Part shown: positions 52,309 through 61,152 of the stretch, piece after piece
How positions within the stretch are numbered: position 1 is the stretch's first letter
Layout: each line of letters opens with the position of its first letter
Source: Clostridium sp. Marseille-P2415
GTDB lineage: Bacteria; Bacillota; Clostridia; Lachnospirales; Lachnospiraceae
Assembly: GCF_900155545.1 (NCBI RefSeq)
Contig: NZ_LT732526.1
Span: 3,744,286-3,808,285, forward strand
Length of the DNA stretch: 64,000 nt
Direction of reading: 5' to 3'
Notes under the pieces: model-generated
Seen by the model: only the letters and a program-made list of their open reading frames with translations
What the model was told of the DNA's origin: nothing
Database searches by the model: none
Position numbers and translations under genes: made by a program

Positions 52309-53032
52309 ATATATTTTGACACCAGTCCAGTGGTGCTTATACGGACTTCAGGGCCTGGCCATAGGAGGGCTCTTCGCATATGTCTTTTACCGCAGCATTG
52401 TAGCATTTCTGATATTCATTCCCTTAGGTTTTATTTTTCCCGTTATGAAAAGAAAAGAACTGAAAGAAAAGCGGCTTGAACAGCTGAATTTGGAATTCAA
52501 GGAAGGAATTCTATTATTATCCTCCTTTTTAAGTGCCGGGTACTCGGTAGAGAATTCATTTTCCGCTTCGGTCAGGGAATTGAATTTGCTGTATGGAGAG
52601 GAGGGACTGATTTCAAAGGAGTTCAGCCATATTGTAAGCCAGATCCGGATGAACCGTTCGGTGGAACAGGCACTTTCCGAATTTGCCGGCCGCAGCGGCC
52701 TTGATGATGTTAAAAATTTCACGGAGGTATTTGCTGCTGCAAAACGCAGCGGAGGAGAATTGGTTTCAGTCATCAGCCATACGGCGGATGTGATACGGGA
52801 TAAAGTACAGGTAAGGCAGGAGATCCGAACTATGACAGCTTCGAAACAATTTGAACAAAAGATTATGAATATGATTCCATTTTTTATAGTTCTCTATATC
52901 GATATGACTTCACCAGGTTTTTTCGACATCATGTACAGCACAGGAATCGGGAAAATCCTCATGACCATATGCATGGCCATATACATAACCGCATTCGCGG
53001 CCGCAAAGAAGATCATGGAAATTGAGATATAG
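52295..53032 (+). CDS. tadB: TadB-like type II secretion F-domain inner membrane protein
   Basis: About 245 residues. Two N-terminal membrane helices, then the T2SSF domain ('GILLLSSFLSAGYSVENSF', 'FAAAKRSGGELVSVI') and a C-terminal helix. It forms the membrane platform with TadC. The start is set at TTG 52295, which matches family length ('RYDEYILTPVQWCLYGLQG') and overlaps tadA by 14 bases; an ATG at 52205 with GAGGAAG would add 30 non-conserved residues over the tadA end. Confidence 0.82.
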   Translation: MRYDEYILTPVQWCLYGLQGLAIGGLFAYVFYRSIVAFLIFIPLGFIFPVMKRKELKEKRLEQLNLEFKEGILLLSSFLSAGYSVENSFSASVRELNLLYGEEGLISKEFSHIVSQIRMNRSVEQALSEFAGRSGLDDVKNFTEVFAAAKRSGGELVSVISHTADVIRDKVQVRQEIRTMTASKQFEQKIMNMIPFFIVLYIDMTSPGFFDIMYSTGIGKILMTICMAIYITAFAAAKKIMEIEI

Positions 53033-53045
53033 ACAGGGAGGTAAT

Positions 53046-54308
53046 ATGTCGGAAAAAAGCATAAAAAAGCGGAAACTGCCTTTTACGAAGGCCCAGGCTG
53101 CCTGCGTGGCAGGAGGAATTATTTTGTATGCGGTGATGGAGCTGGCTCCCGGAGTGGGGGGGCAGGCATTGTATGAAGTGGAAGGACTGAAGCGGGCCGG
53201 ACCGGGGCAGGGGGAGACCTCTTATGAAATCCAGGTGTCGGGACTTGACCGGGAGAATGGAAGCAGGAGGATAACGGTGGAGATACCTGTGAGAGAAAGG
53301 AAGTATTCGGATGAAGAGGCTAAGGATCTGTTTGAAAGGATCCAGCCTGAATTGAAAGAGCAGATGCTGGGGGAAAATGACACTCTGGAGGAGGTGAGAG
53401 TAAATTTAAATTTAAAAAGCAGCCTTAAAGACTATGGGTTTAAAATTACCTGGGAATCCGATAATCCCGAGCTGATCGATTCCTTTGGAACCGTTCATAA
53501 TGAAGAGATTCCGGAAGAAGGGGAGTCTGTCTGGTTAAGCGCCAGAGTGACGGACGGGAGCCACGAGCGGAGATATGAGTATAAGGTAACCGTTTACCCG
53601 CCCATCCGTACTCCGGAAGAAAAGATAGCTGATGCCTTTAAAAAATGGGCCGGTAAAGCAGACCTTCAGCAGCAGACAGAGGACAGACTGTTGCTTCCGT
53701 CGGTGTATGACGGGCATAAGCTTTCTTATTGCCTGCCAAAGGAGGGGGATTACCGGATATTTCCCGTTCTTGGGATTTTGCTGGCAGTCCTGTTGCATGT
53801 GAAGGAAGGAGTTGATAAACAAAAACAGGCAAAGAAACGGGAACAGCAACTGCTTTTTGATTACTCTGAGGTAGTTTCCAAGCTTGTGGTCTACATAGGG
53901 GCAGGGCTTACGGTGCGGGGGGCATGGGAGAGGATTGCAGCAGGTTATGAAGAGGCTGTAAAACGTGGGAAAAGAAGCATACGCCCTGCCTATGAGGAGA
54001 TGGTGAAAACCGTGGGGCAGCTTAGCAGCGGGCAGGCGGAAGGGCGGGCCTATAGCGAATTTGGGAGGCGCTGCGGCATACAATCTTATCTAAAGCTTTC
54101 CGCTCTTCTGGAGCAGAGCCAAAAAAATGGGAGCCGGCAGCTTCGTCCGGCTTTGGAGCTTGAGATGGTTTCTGCCTTTGAGCAGAGAAAAAACCTGGCG
54201 AAAAAGCTGGGAGAGGAGGCGGGGACCAAGCTTTTGCTTCCACTGCTTTTGATGCTGGGAGTGGTCATGGTCATGATTGTAGTTCCGGCGTTCCTTGCAT
54301 TTTATTAG
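53046..54308 (+). CDS. TadC-like platform protein with an inserted extracytoplasmic Ig-like domain
   Basis: A 420-residue protein. The C-terminal 190 residues are the T2SSF domain ('SKLVVYIGAGLTVRGAWERI', 'LLEQSQKNGSRQL', final membrane helix). Unlike a standard TadC of about 300 residues, the N-terminal helix is followed by about 180 extra residues with an Ig-like pattern, 'FKITWESDNPELIDSFG' to 'YEYKVTVYPP', on the outer face. ATG 53046 follows GGGAGGT. The added domain could contact the pilus or the wall. Confidence 0.82.
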   Translation: MSEKSIKKRKLPFTKAQAACVAGGIILYAVMELAPGVGGQALYEVEGLKRAGPGQGETSYEIQVSGLDRENGSRRITVEIPVRERKYSDEEAKDLFERIQPELKEQMLGENDTLEEVRVNLNLKSSLKDYGFKITWESDNPELIDSFGTVHNEEIPEEGESVWLSARVTDGSHERRYEYKVTVYPPIRTPEEKIADAFKKWAGKADLQQQTEDRLLLPSVYDGHKLSYCLPKEGDYRIFPVLGILLAVLLHVKEGVDKQKQAKKREQQLLFDYSEVVSKLVVYIGAGLTVRGAWERIAAGYEEAVKRGKRSIRPAYEEMVKTVGQLSSGQAEGRAYSEFGRRCGIQSYLKLSALLEQSQKNGSRQLRPALELEMVSAFEQRKNLAKKLGEEAGTKLLLPLLLMLGVVMVMIVVPAFLAFY

Positions 54309-54322
54309 AAGGAGGTGAAACA

Positions 54323-54508
54323 ATGGGAATATTTTTAAAAAGACAAGTGATGGATTTTATTAAGGAAGAAGATGGGGTAGGTGTCATTGAAGTCGTGTTG
54401 ATTTTAGTGGTTTTAATAGGCCTTGTCATCATTTTTAAAAAACAGATAACAACGCTTCTTGAAAACATTTTCAAGGAAATTAACAGCCAGTCTAAAGAGG
54501 TGTACTAA
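54323..54508 (+). CDS. Flp-family type IVb pilin
   Basis: A 61-residue prepilin. A basic leader is followed by 'EEDGVGVIEVVLILVVLIGL', with the cleavage Gly and the conserved Glu at +5 and a hydrophobic helix, then a short polar tail. It is the main subunit of the tad pilus. AAGGAGGTG precedes the ATG. It overlaps the next start by 1 base. Confidence 0.88.
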   Translation: MGIFLKRQVMDFIKEEDGVGVIEVVLILVVLIGLVIIFKKQITTLLENIFKEINSQSKEVY

Positions 54509-56388
54509 TGCGCAAAAGCGGTCAGATAACAGTGTTTTTCGCTCTGGTCCTTATGTGCATATTCAGTCTCATGTGCGGACTTTTAGAGTCCGCACGGACT
54601 GCCGGGGCCAGATATTACTTAAAGCTGGCAGCGGATTCCGCCATGGACTCTGTATTCAGCAGGTATCACAGAGAGGTCTGGGAGAAATACCGGCTCTTCC
54701 TTTTGGAATGTGGGGATGAAGAAGAACTTAAGAATACCTGGAAAGACTTTATGGAGCCCTATATGGAAAGCTCAGGCTGGTATTCCATGGATGTGGAAGA
54801 CGCAGATATCATGCAGCTTTTTCGCATTACCGATCGCGGTGGAGACTATCTGAAACAGGAAATCCTTGACTATATGAAATACGGGGTCTTTGAGGACATT
54901 CCCGATGAGAGCGGGGCCGAAGTCCTGCTTCGGAATTTAAAGGAAGCGGGTGCTGTAAAAAAACTATCGGGAGCCTATAGCGGGCATACACGGGAAGCAG
55001 TCCGGCTGGAAAAGGCCTTGCAGGATATAAATGATTCTTTGAACAGGCAAAAAGATTACTGGCAGAACGCTTATGACAGGATAGGTGATTATGACGGTTC
55101 GGGATTTCGAAGAGAGGCGGCAGGGCTTGAGGATGAAATGGAGCGGATACCATCCCTGGTAAAGGCTTATGGAAAAAGGGCGGATGAACTGAAAAAGAGC
55201 CTGAAGGAAACAAATACTGAGCTGTCAGCGGTTCAGGGAGAGTTAAGCCAGGGAGTCCGTGAGGCCCTTGATGAGGACACCGCCTGCTATGAATCTTATG
55301 TAAATAAGGAAGGAGGGCGAAGGATGAAAATCGAAGCTCTGCCGGAAAAGATGATACAGATAAAACAGGTCATGGAACGGGCTGAGGAGCGTTCCTATGA
55401 GGTAGAGGAAATCATCTCGGACTGGGATGATGAAGATGATGAAGGCCCGGATGAGTCCGCATTGTGGGATTCCGTAAGGGAGATATGGTATGAGGCAGAT
55501 ATTCCGGTGCTCTCTTATTCCAGTGGTGTCAGAGATCCGGAAAAACAAAGGATTCTGGAACAGGTAGGGGACTTTGTACAAAAGGGGCTTTTAGACCTGG
55601 TCCTTCCGGAGGGGAGTGAAATATCCAAAGGGGTTTTGGATCATACTGATCTTCCTTCTGCTTCTTATGAAGAGGGACAGGGACAGACGGCCGGCCTCAT
55701 GGACCGGATCTGGTTTCAGGAATATTGCGGCCGCTTTCTTACCTGTATTCTCTCGGAAGAAGATAAGGAGGTAAAGTATGAGTTAGAGTATCTGGTTTCA
55801 GGAAAAAACACAGATGAGGAAAACCTAAAGCAGGCAGTTGCGGATGTTCTGGCGGTCAGGGAAGGAATGAACTTAATTCATATCCTTTCGGACAGCCGGA
55901 AGCGGGAGGAAGCAAAAGCCCTTGCCGGCGTGATTACCGGTGTTGCAGGTTTGATTCCCCTTACCGGAGTTGTAGCATTTTTTGTAATGAGTATCTGGGC
56001 TTTGGGAGAAGCGGTTGTAGACGTAAGAATGCTTCTGGAAGGGAAAAAGGCAGTCTTCGTGAAATCAGGGGATACCTGGAATTTATCTCTGGATAACCTT
56101 CTGGAATTAGGAAGAACGGGAGTGTACGCCGGAGGAAAGGAGGATGAGAAAGGAATCGATTATACAGGTTACTTGAAACTTATTCTTTTTACAGGCAGGG
56201 CTGAGCGCCAATACTATCGCCTGATGGATATTATTCAGATGAATATATGCCGAAAGCAGGAAGATTTCCGCATGGTGCATTGCGTTTATCAGGCAGAAGT
56301 CCGGGGAACTGTGAAGTCAAGGCATATGTTCTTCGGAGGAAGTAACCCTTTCTATCCGGTGGAAGTCCGGACAGAGAAAGCTTATTAG
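54508..56388 (+). CDS. DUF5702/TadG-like large pseudopilin
   Basis: A 626-residue protein beginning 'MRKSGQITVFFALVLMCIFS', a TadG-type N-terminal helix. 'SARTAGARYYLKLAADSAMDS' is the family motif that follows. A large coiled-coil and acidic exterior domain (200-450) and a second hydrophobic hairpin near 470-510 come next. It probably sits at the membrane with its body outside and joins the pilus tip or base. It starts at the ATG that shares one base with the pilin stop. Confidence 0.78.
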   Translation: MRKSGQITVFFALVLMCIFSLMCGLLESARTAGARYYLKLAADSAMDSVFSRYHREVWEKYRLFLLECGDEEELKNTWKDFMEPYMESSGWYSMDVEDADIMQLFRITDRGGDYLKQEILDYMKYGVFEDIPDESGAEVLLRNLKEAGAVKKLSGAYSGHTREAVRLEKALQDINDSLNRQKDYWQNAYDRIGDYDGSGFRREAAGLEDEMERIPSLVKAYGKRADELKKSLKETNTELSAVQGELSQGVREALDEDTACYESYVNKEGGRRMKIEALPEKMIQIKQVMERAEERSYEVEEIISDWDDEDDEGPDESALWDSVREIWYEADIPVLSYSSGVRDPEKQRILEQVGDFVQKGLLDLVLPEGSEISKGVLDHTDLPSASYEEGQGQTAGLMDRIWFQEYCGRFLTCILSEEDKEVKYELEYLVSGKNTDEENLKQAVADVLAVREGMNLIHILSDSRKREEAKALAGVITGVAGLIPLTGVVAFFVMSIWALGEAVVDVRMLLEGKKAVFVKSGDTWNLSLDNLLELGRTGVYAGGKEDEKGIDYTGYLKLILFTGRAERQYYRLMDIIQMNICRKQEDFRMVHCVYQAEVRGTVKSRHMFFGGSNPFYPVEVRTEKAY

Positions 56389-56401
56389 GGGAAGGAGGCG
56401 G

Positions 56402-57331
56402 ATGATGATGCCCTTTTTCAAGGAGTTTTTAAAGAAAGATGATAAAAAAAATGTTACTCTCCAGGTACAGATCCCCTTCATGAAACATAGATTCCTTGTA
56501 AAAAGGGTATTATCATCCGCCTCCGGCCTCCGGAGAAAGGGGAGTCTGACCATAGAGGCAGCCATAGTTCTGCCGCTTTTCCTGTTTTTTATGATAATTT
56601 TGATGCTGCCCATGCGATTGATGAATGAGGGAAGGCGTATTCAGACGGCCCTGGAAACGGAAGGCGAAGAGGTGAGCCAGTATGCTTACGTTATGGATCA
56701 GCTTAAACTGGGAGAAACGTTTAAAGCCGCCGGATCAGATGGTATCCCGGAGGAATTTCCGGAAGGTCTGACGGAGCAGGGGATTTTGCTCTATGTGAGA
56801 AAGCGAATGGAGGGGCGGGTGGATTTTAGATCGCTTGGATCGGTATCCTTTGCGCAGTCTTCTGTTTTAAGAGATGGAGAAACCATAGATTTGATCATGA
56901 ATTACCAGGTGAAGCTCCCTTTTCCAGTCTTCGGATTGTACAGCATGCCCATGACAGCCAGAAGCTGCCGTAGGGCATGGATCGGCCGGGCTGGGGGAAA
57001 TAAAAGAGGAGCCGGTGAAGAAGAGGAGCTGGTTTATGTCGGGAAGAGCAGCACCAGATATCACAGGAAGCGGACCTGCCATTATCTGTATAATGATATA
57101 CAGCAGATTCCTTTTAAAGAATTGGAAAGCGCACGCAATACATCCGGAGGGAAGTACCGGCCTTGCAGCAGATGCGGCAGGTTTGCAGGGGAAAACAGCA
57201 GCGTTTACATCATGCCGGGAGGAGAACGGTATCACAGCGATCCATACTGCTCTTCCATCACCGCTTATGTAGAAGCCGTTCCTTTATCTCAAGTCCGTCA
57301 TCTGGGAGCATGTTCTTATTGCTCACAATAG
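56402..57331 (+). CDS. TadE-like pseudopilin with duplicated cysteine-rich C-terminal tail
   Basis: A 309-residue protein. After a 45-residue cytoplasmic start comes 'GSLTIEAAIVLPLFLFF', the TadE helix with its Glu. The C-terminal 100 residues hold two related units: 'VYVGKSSTRYHRKRTCHYL' ending 'YRPCSRCG', and 'VYIMPGGERYHSDPYCSSI' ending 'GACSYC'. Each has Tyr-His-x-Cys followed by Cys-x2-Cys, suited to bind zinc or to form disulfides. This tail is unusual for a pilus minor subunit. The start is one of three ATGs in a row (56402, 56405, 56408). Confidence 0.8.
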   Translation: MMMPFFKEFLKKDDKKNVTLQVQIPFMKHRFLVKRVLSSASGLRRKGSLTIEAAIVLPLFLFFMIILMLPMRLMNEGRRIQTALETEGEEVSQYAYVMDQLKLGETFKAAGSDGIPEEFPEGLTEQGILLYVRKRMEGRVDFRSLGSVSFAQSSVLRDGETIDLIMNYQVKLPFPVFGLYSMPMTARSCRRAWIGRAGGNKRGAGEEEELVYVGKSSTRYHRKRTCHYLYNDIQQIPFKELESARNTSGGKYRPCSRCGRFAGENSSVYIMPGGERYHSDPYCSSITAYVEAVPLSQVRHLGACSYCSQ

Positions 57332-57343
57332 GGAGGTGGCTTT

Positions 57344-57778
57344 ATGTTTGAAAACATAAACAGAATTGTATTTGGTATGTTTCTTTTGACCGCGGCCTGG
57401 CAGGATGGAAGAGAGAAAAGCATAAGCGTATGGCTTTTCGCAGCAGCAGGCATAGCGGGCACCTTTCTTTCTCTTTTGCAGGGGAGATTTGGAATAGAAC
57501 GGTTGTTAAGCTGTCTGATCGGGGTTGTGCTCCTTTTTATCAGCCGCTTGACGGATGAGGCAATCGGTGCAGGAGATGGCTGCTTTTTTGTGGTCAGCGG
57601 TCTTTTTTTGAGTACGATTTTGAACCTTAAGCTATTGATCTACGGGACGTTCTTCAATGGACTTATATGCAGCGGAATTTACTTTTACTGCCGGGTGCGG
57701 GGAAAAGATATCAAAAAGAAATCAATACCGTTTCTGCCGGTCTTAGTTCCCGTATGGATCGGACTGGTGATGCTATGA
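57344..57778 (+). CDS. Second prepilin peptidase-like protein (A24 family)
   Basis: A 144-residue membrane protein. 'TAAWQDGREKSIS' and 'EAIGAGDGCFFVV' keep both catalytic aspartates in A24 contexts. It is short and has fewer helices than the copy at 49.5 kb. A tad operon with two peptidases suggests division of labour between pilin and pseudopilins. It overlaps the next gene by 4 bases. Confidence 0.8.
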   Translation: MFENINRIVFGMFLLTAAWQDGREKSISVWLFAAAGIAGTFLSLLQGRFGIERLLSCLIGVVLLFISRLTDEAIGAGDGCFFVVSGLFLSTILNLKLLIYGTFFNGLICSGIYFYCRVRGKDIKKKSIPFLPVLVPVWIGLVML

Positions 57779-58164
57779 AAGGAAAGCTGAGAGGAAGCTA
57801 TACCATAGAAGCTGCCTTTGTTATGGCAATTGTCTTATGGGCCCTGTTATTTTCCATTCAGGCAGCATACCGCCTGCGTGATGAGGTTGTGGGAGCTTTG
57901 GCTCTGGAAGAGTCCGCGGAACGGCTCCGCCACAATGAAACGGAACAACCGGAAGATGCGGCTTTGTGGGCGTCTCGAAGGGCCGGCCGGCCTTTTTCAT
58001 GGAAACAATATGAGTTTCAGGTTCGTTTATCCGGCGCCTCTGTAACAGGAAAGAAAGTGAAAGCAATGGGAGCGGGCGGAAGCTGGAAGCTTGAACTGGA
58101 ACGGAGTGTGTTTGACCCGGAAAATTTTTTACGGCTGTTATCTCTGATCAATCAGGAGGAATGA
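57775..58164 (+). CDS. TadE-like minor pseudopilin
   Basis: A 129-residue protein: 'LRGSYTIEAAFVMAIVLWAL' is a TadE-type cleavage and helix region with the conserved Glu; the rest is a small polar domain. ATG 57775 overlaps the peptidase stop; an in-frame ATG at 57667 would lie inside that gene. Confidence 0.8.
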   Translation: MKGKLRGSYTIEAAFVMAIVLWALLFSIQAAYRLRDEVVGALALEESAERLRHNETEQPEDAALWASRRAGRPFSWKQYEFQVRLSGASVTGKKVKAMGAGGSWKLELERSVFDPENFLRLLSLINQEE

Positions 58165-58165
58165 G

Positions 58166-59476
58166 TTGAAGATTACATACAGGCGGGAAATGAAACATAA
58201 TTATCTGATAATAGAACCGGATGAAGCCGGTTATGACAGCTATGAGATGTATATGATGGCTGCCAACGGGATAGAGGGGCTGCTGAAATTTCGTATAAAA
58301 TTGGTGGATAACCGTAAATATTATTACTATGAAATTACATCTAAGCAGCCACTTAACCGGGTTTTGGAATTTCACAGCCTGGGGCAAGAGGAACTGAAAA
58401 AGCTAATTGGTGGAATTGCACAGACCTTGGGGCGGCTGGAGATTTATCTGTTACAGGAAAAACAGATTCTTCTGGAACCCGAATATATTTATGTAGAACC
58501 GGAGAGATTTACGGTTTTTCTTTGCCTTGTGCCCGGAAGGCAGGGCGGATTTCCGGAGGAGATGACCGGATTATTACGGTATCTTCTGGGGAAGATTAAC
58601 CATCAGGATAAGGAATGTGTGGTAATGGCATATGGGCTGTATCAGGAAAGTCTGAAAGAAAATTACGGGGTGAATGATTTGCTTGAGGTCATTGGAAAGA
58701 ATTCTGCGAACACAGAAAAAAATGATGACAAAACACGGAAGCTGGAGGATGACCGTGAGCTGGAAGGCAGCCATGCCGCAGATATGCCTTATCCCTTCCG
58801 GAAAGAAATGGATGAGAAGGGCCCTGATCCCGTCTGGGATGAAAAAAAGAAGGTATCAGAATTATCCTGTATTGGGCGGATGGCCCTTACTTCGATTTCG
58901 ATTCTGTTCGGGGCTTCGGCCGTATTGTGGCTGAGTTTTGGTATGGGAGGGATCCGGAAATTCTGGTATGTAATCGCAGCAGCCGGGGTCCTATCCGTTT
59001 TTGCGGTCCGGATAGGTTCGGGAAAGGGATCACGGCTGCAAAAGGAACCGATTCAAATCCATAAAAAGGAGGAATGCCATGAATGGCAGATGACATTTGA
59101 GGATGGGATAAATGAGAAAGAACCGGAGGCAGAAGAAGAGGAGATTCTTCAGACGGTTCTTCTAACGGATACAGCGGAAGATAAAAATATCAGATATCTG
59201 CGTGCGGTTGGGCCGGATATGGAAGATATTGCTATCACGTACGTTCCGTTTTTAATCGGGAAACAGGAAGGGCTGGTGGATTATGTCCTGGACAGAGAAG
59301 CAATAAGCAGGATTCATGCCAGAATAGACAGAGAGGGTGAGGAGTATCGGGTCAGCGATTTAAATTCCACTAACGGGACGACTGTAAACGGGAGGATACT
59401 GGAAACAAATGAGACTGTTGCATTAAAAAAGGGAGATGAAGTTTTTATCGCAAATTTCGCGTTTATATTTACATAA
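58166..59476 (+). CDS. DUF6382 and FHA-domain membrane protein
   Basis: A 436-residue protein. Residues 1-170 are DUF6382-like ('YRREMKHNYLIIEPDEAGY', 'FHSLGQEELKKLIGGIAQTL'). After an acidic linker come two membrane helices (about 235-280). The last 95 residues are an FHA domain: 'PFLIGKQEGLVDYVLD', 'ISRIHARI' and 'DLNSTNGTTVNG'. FHA domains bind phosphothreonine, so the pilus machine may be controlled by a Ser/Thr kinase. TTG 58166 follows AGGAGG. It is the last tad-operon gene. Confidence 0.85.
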   Translation: MKITYRREMKHNYLIIEPDEAGYDSYEMYMMAANGIEGLLKFRIKLVDNRKYYYYEITSKQPLNRVLEFHSLGQEELKKLIGGIAQTLGRLEIYLLQEKQILLEPEYIYVEPERFTVFLCLVPGRQGGFPEEMTGLLRYLLGKINHQDKECVVMAYGLYQESLKENYGVNDLLEVIGKNSANTEKNDDKTRKLEDDRELEGSHAADMPYPFRKEMDEKGPDPVWDEKKKVSELSCIGRMALTSISILFGASAVLWLSFGMGGIRKFWYVIAAAGVLSVFAVRIGSGKGSRLQKEPIQIHKKEECHEWQMTFEDGINEKEPEAEEEEILQTVLLTDTAEDKNIRYLRAVGPDMEDIAITYVPFLIGKQEGLVDYVLDREAISRIHARIDREGEEYRVSDLNSTNGTTVNGRILETNETVALKKGDEVFIANFAFIFT

Positions 59477-59526
59477 TCTGTCAGTTTGTGCTAAAATAAA
59501 CATATTATTTGTGAAGGAGAGCGGTA

Positions 59527-60147
59527 ATGGAGGACTTAAAAAGGCAAAAAAAGGCATATGTGAATATCGGTTTAATCGCTGTAAATGTCATCTATTTTCT
59601 TTATTTAGAAATGACAGGTTCTACCGATAATACGAAATTCATGGTGTCCCATGGAGCCATGTATGCTCCTCTCGTTTTTGAAGGAAGGGAATATTTCCGG
59701 CTGCTTACTTCGATTTTTATGCATTTTGGCATTAATCACATTATGAATAATATGCTCATTTTGTTTATTTTGGGAGATAATCTGGAGAGAGCTTTGGGGC
59801 ATATAAAGTACCTGTTTTTCTACCTGTTTTGTGGAGTGGGTGCCAATGTGGTATCTATGATGGTGAACCTGGGAGAATACCGGAATGTAGTCTCAGCAGG
59901 TGCCTCAGGTGCCATATTCGGCGTGATTGGCGGTCTTTTGTATGCGGTAGCCATCAATCGTGGCCAACTGGAGGATTTAAGTACACGGCAGCTGGTTGTT
60001 ATTATTGCATGTTCCCTGTATTTTGGGTTTACCAGCACAGGTGTAGATAATACTGCACATATTGCGGGGCTGCTTATTGGTATTGTAATGGGAGTTCTCC
60101 TGTACCGTAAGCCGAAGAAGCGCCGCAATATGGAAATATGGGGATAA
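59527..60147 (+). CDS. Rhomboid-family intramembrane serine protease
   Basis: A 206-residue protein with six membrane helices. 'GINHIMNNM' holds the HxxxN motif, 'SAGASGAIFGVIGG' the catalytic Ser127, and 'DNTAHIAGLLIG' the His178. It cleaves membrane proteins within the bilayer; targets are unknown, but tad pilus or surface proteins are nearby candidates. GGAG precedes the ATG. It stands 50 bases after the tad operon. Confidence 0.9.
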   Translation: MEDLKRQKKAYVNIGLIAVNVIYFLYLEMTGSTDNTKFMVSHGAMYAPLVFEGREYFRLLTSIFMHFGINHIMNNMLILFILGDNLERALGHIKYLFFYLFCGVGANVVSMMVNLGEYRNVVSAGASGAIFGVIGGLLYAVAINRGQLEDLSTRQLVVIIACSLYFGFTSTGVDNTAHIAGLLIGIVMGVLLYRKPKKRRNMEIWG

Positions 60148-60170
60148 TCTATTTGGAAGGAGGTGAGCGT

Positions 60171-60587
60171 GTGAGAGAAGATGATTGTATTTTCTGCAAA
60201 ATAGCAAATGGCGAGATACCTTCTGAGACATTATACGAGGATGATACATTTCGTGTAATTATGGATTTAGGACCAGCTTCCAAAGGGCATGCCCTGATTC
60301 TTCCAAAACAGCATTACAGAGACATCTGTGAGCTTGATGGAGAAACAGCAGCGAAGGTCCTTCCATTAGCAGCTAAAGTTGGGGACGCCATGAAAAAGTC
60401 ATTAGGCTGCGCCGGATTTAATGTTGTGCAGAATAATGGGAAAGAAGCAGGCCAGACGGTTTTTCATTTTCACGTGCATTTAATTCCTCGTTATGAGGGA
60501 GGCCCTGTTATGGTTTCATGGGTGCCGGGTAAAGCAAGTCCGGAAGAATTAACACAGACAGGAGCCGCTATAAGGAGCGCCCTGTAA
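60171..60587 (+). CDS. HIT-family nucleotide hydrolase
   Basis: A 138-residue HIT protein. 'DDCIFCKIANGEIPSE' is the N-terminal zinc-type CxxC region, and 'FHFHVHLIPRY' the His-x-His-x-His triad of the HINT/Hnt group. It hydrolyses AMP-linked adducts. GTG 60171 with AAGGAGGTGA upstream is chosen over an ATG at 60138 that lies in the rhomboid end. Confidence 0.9.
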   Translation: MREDDCIFCKIANGEIPSETLYEDDTFRVIMDLGPASKGHALILPKQHYRDICELDGETAAKVLPLAAKVGDAMKKSLGCAGFNVVQNNGKEAGQTVFHFHVHLIPRYEGGPVMVSWVPGKASPEELTQTGAAIRSAL

Positions 60588-60604
60588 TCAGAGGGGCATA
60601 ATAA

Positions 60605-61147
60605 ATGAGCATACATGAAGATGAAAATTTGCTGCTGCAGTCCATATATGGAGAATACCAGGGACTGCTCCGCCGGATAGCGAAAACACTCAATGTACCA
60701 GATATGGAACTGGATGATGTGGTACAGGAAACTTTTATTGCATATTTTGAGAATTATTCATTATCATGGACAGAAACACGAAAGAAAAGCATGCTGATTA
60801 AGATTTTAAAGCGCAAATCCATTGACTGCCTTCGTAAAAACGGCCATTATGAAAAAGTGAGCTTAGATGAGGAAGACGCAGTAAATGAAGTGGCGATGCT
60901 GGCGAGATTTGTGGTTACTGATCCTTTGGATGTAATCCTTGGAGAAGAGGCACTTTTAAGAATAACCAAGGAAATTTCCAATATGAGGGAGGAGTGGAAG
61001 GAAATGGCTGTTCTTTATTTTCTGGAGCAGCTTACGATCCCTGAAATTTGTGAAATGTTGGAGATTCCGGGAACAGTGTGCCGTTCCCGGATATATCGGA
61101 CAAGAGTTTGCTTAAAAAAGATTCTTGGTCCTAATTATGATATTTAA
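60605..61147 (+). CDS. ECF-like sigma-70 family RNA polymerase sigma factor
   Basis: A 180-residue sigma factor. Region 2 contains 'LDDVVQETFIAYFENY' and 'KSIDCLRKNG'; region 4 has the helix-turn-helix 'LEQLTIPEICEMLEIPGTVC' and 'SRIYRTRVCLKKIL'. No region 3 is present, so it is ECF class. It lies 17 bases after the HIT gene. The gene at 62332 could encode its anti-sigma partner, with murG inserted in the opposite direction between them. Confidence 0.85.
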   Translation: MSIHEDENLLLQSIYGEYQGLLRRIAKTLNVPDMELDDVVQETFIAYFENYSLSWTETRKKSMLIKILKRKSIDCLRKNGHYEKVSLDEEDAVNEVAMLARFVVTDPLDVILGEEALLRITKEISNMREEWKEMAVLYFLEQLTIPEICEMLEIPGTVCRSRIYRTRVCLKKILGPNYDI

Positions 61148-61152
61148 TAAGA

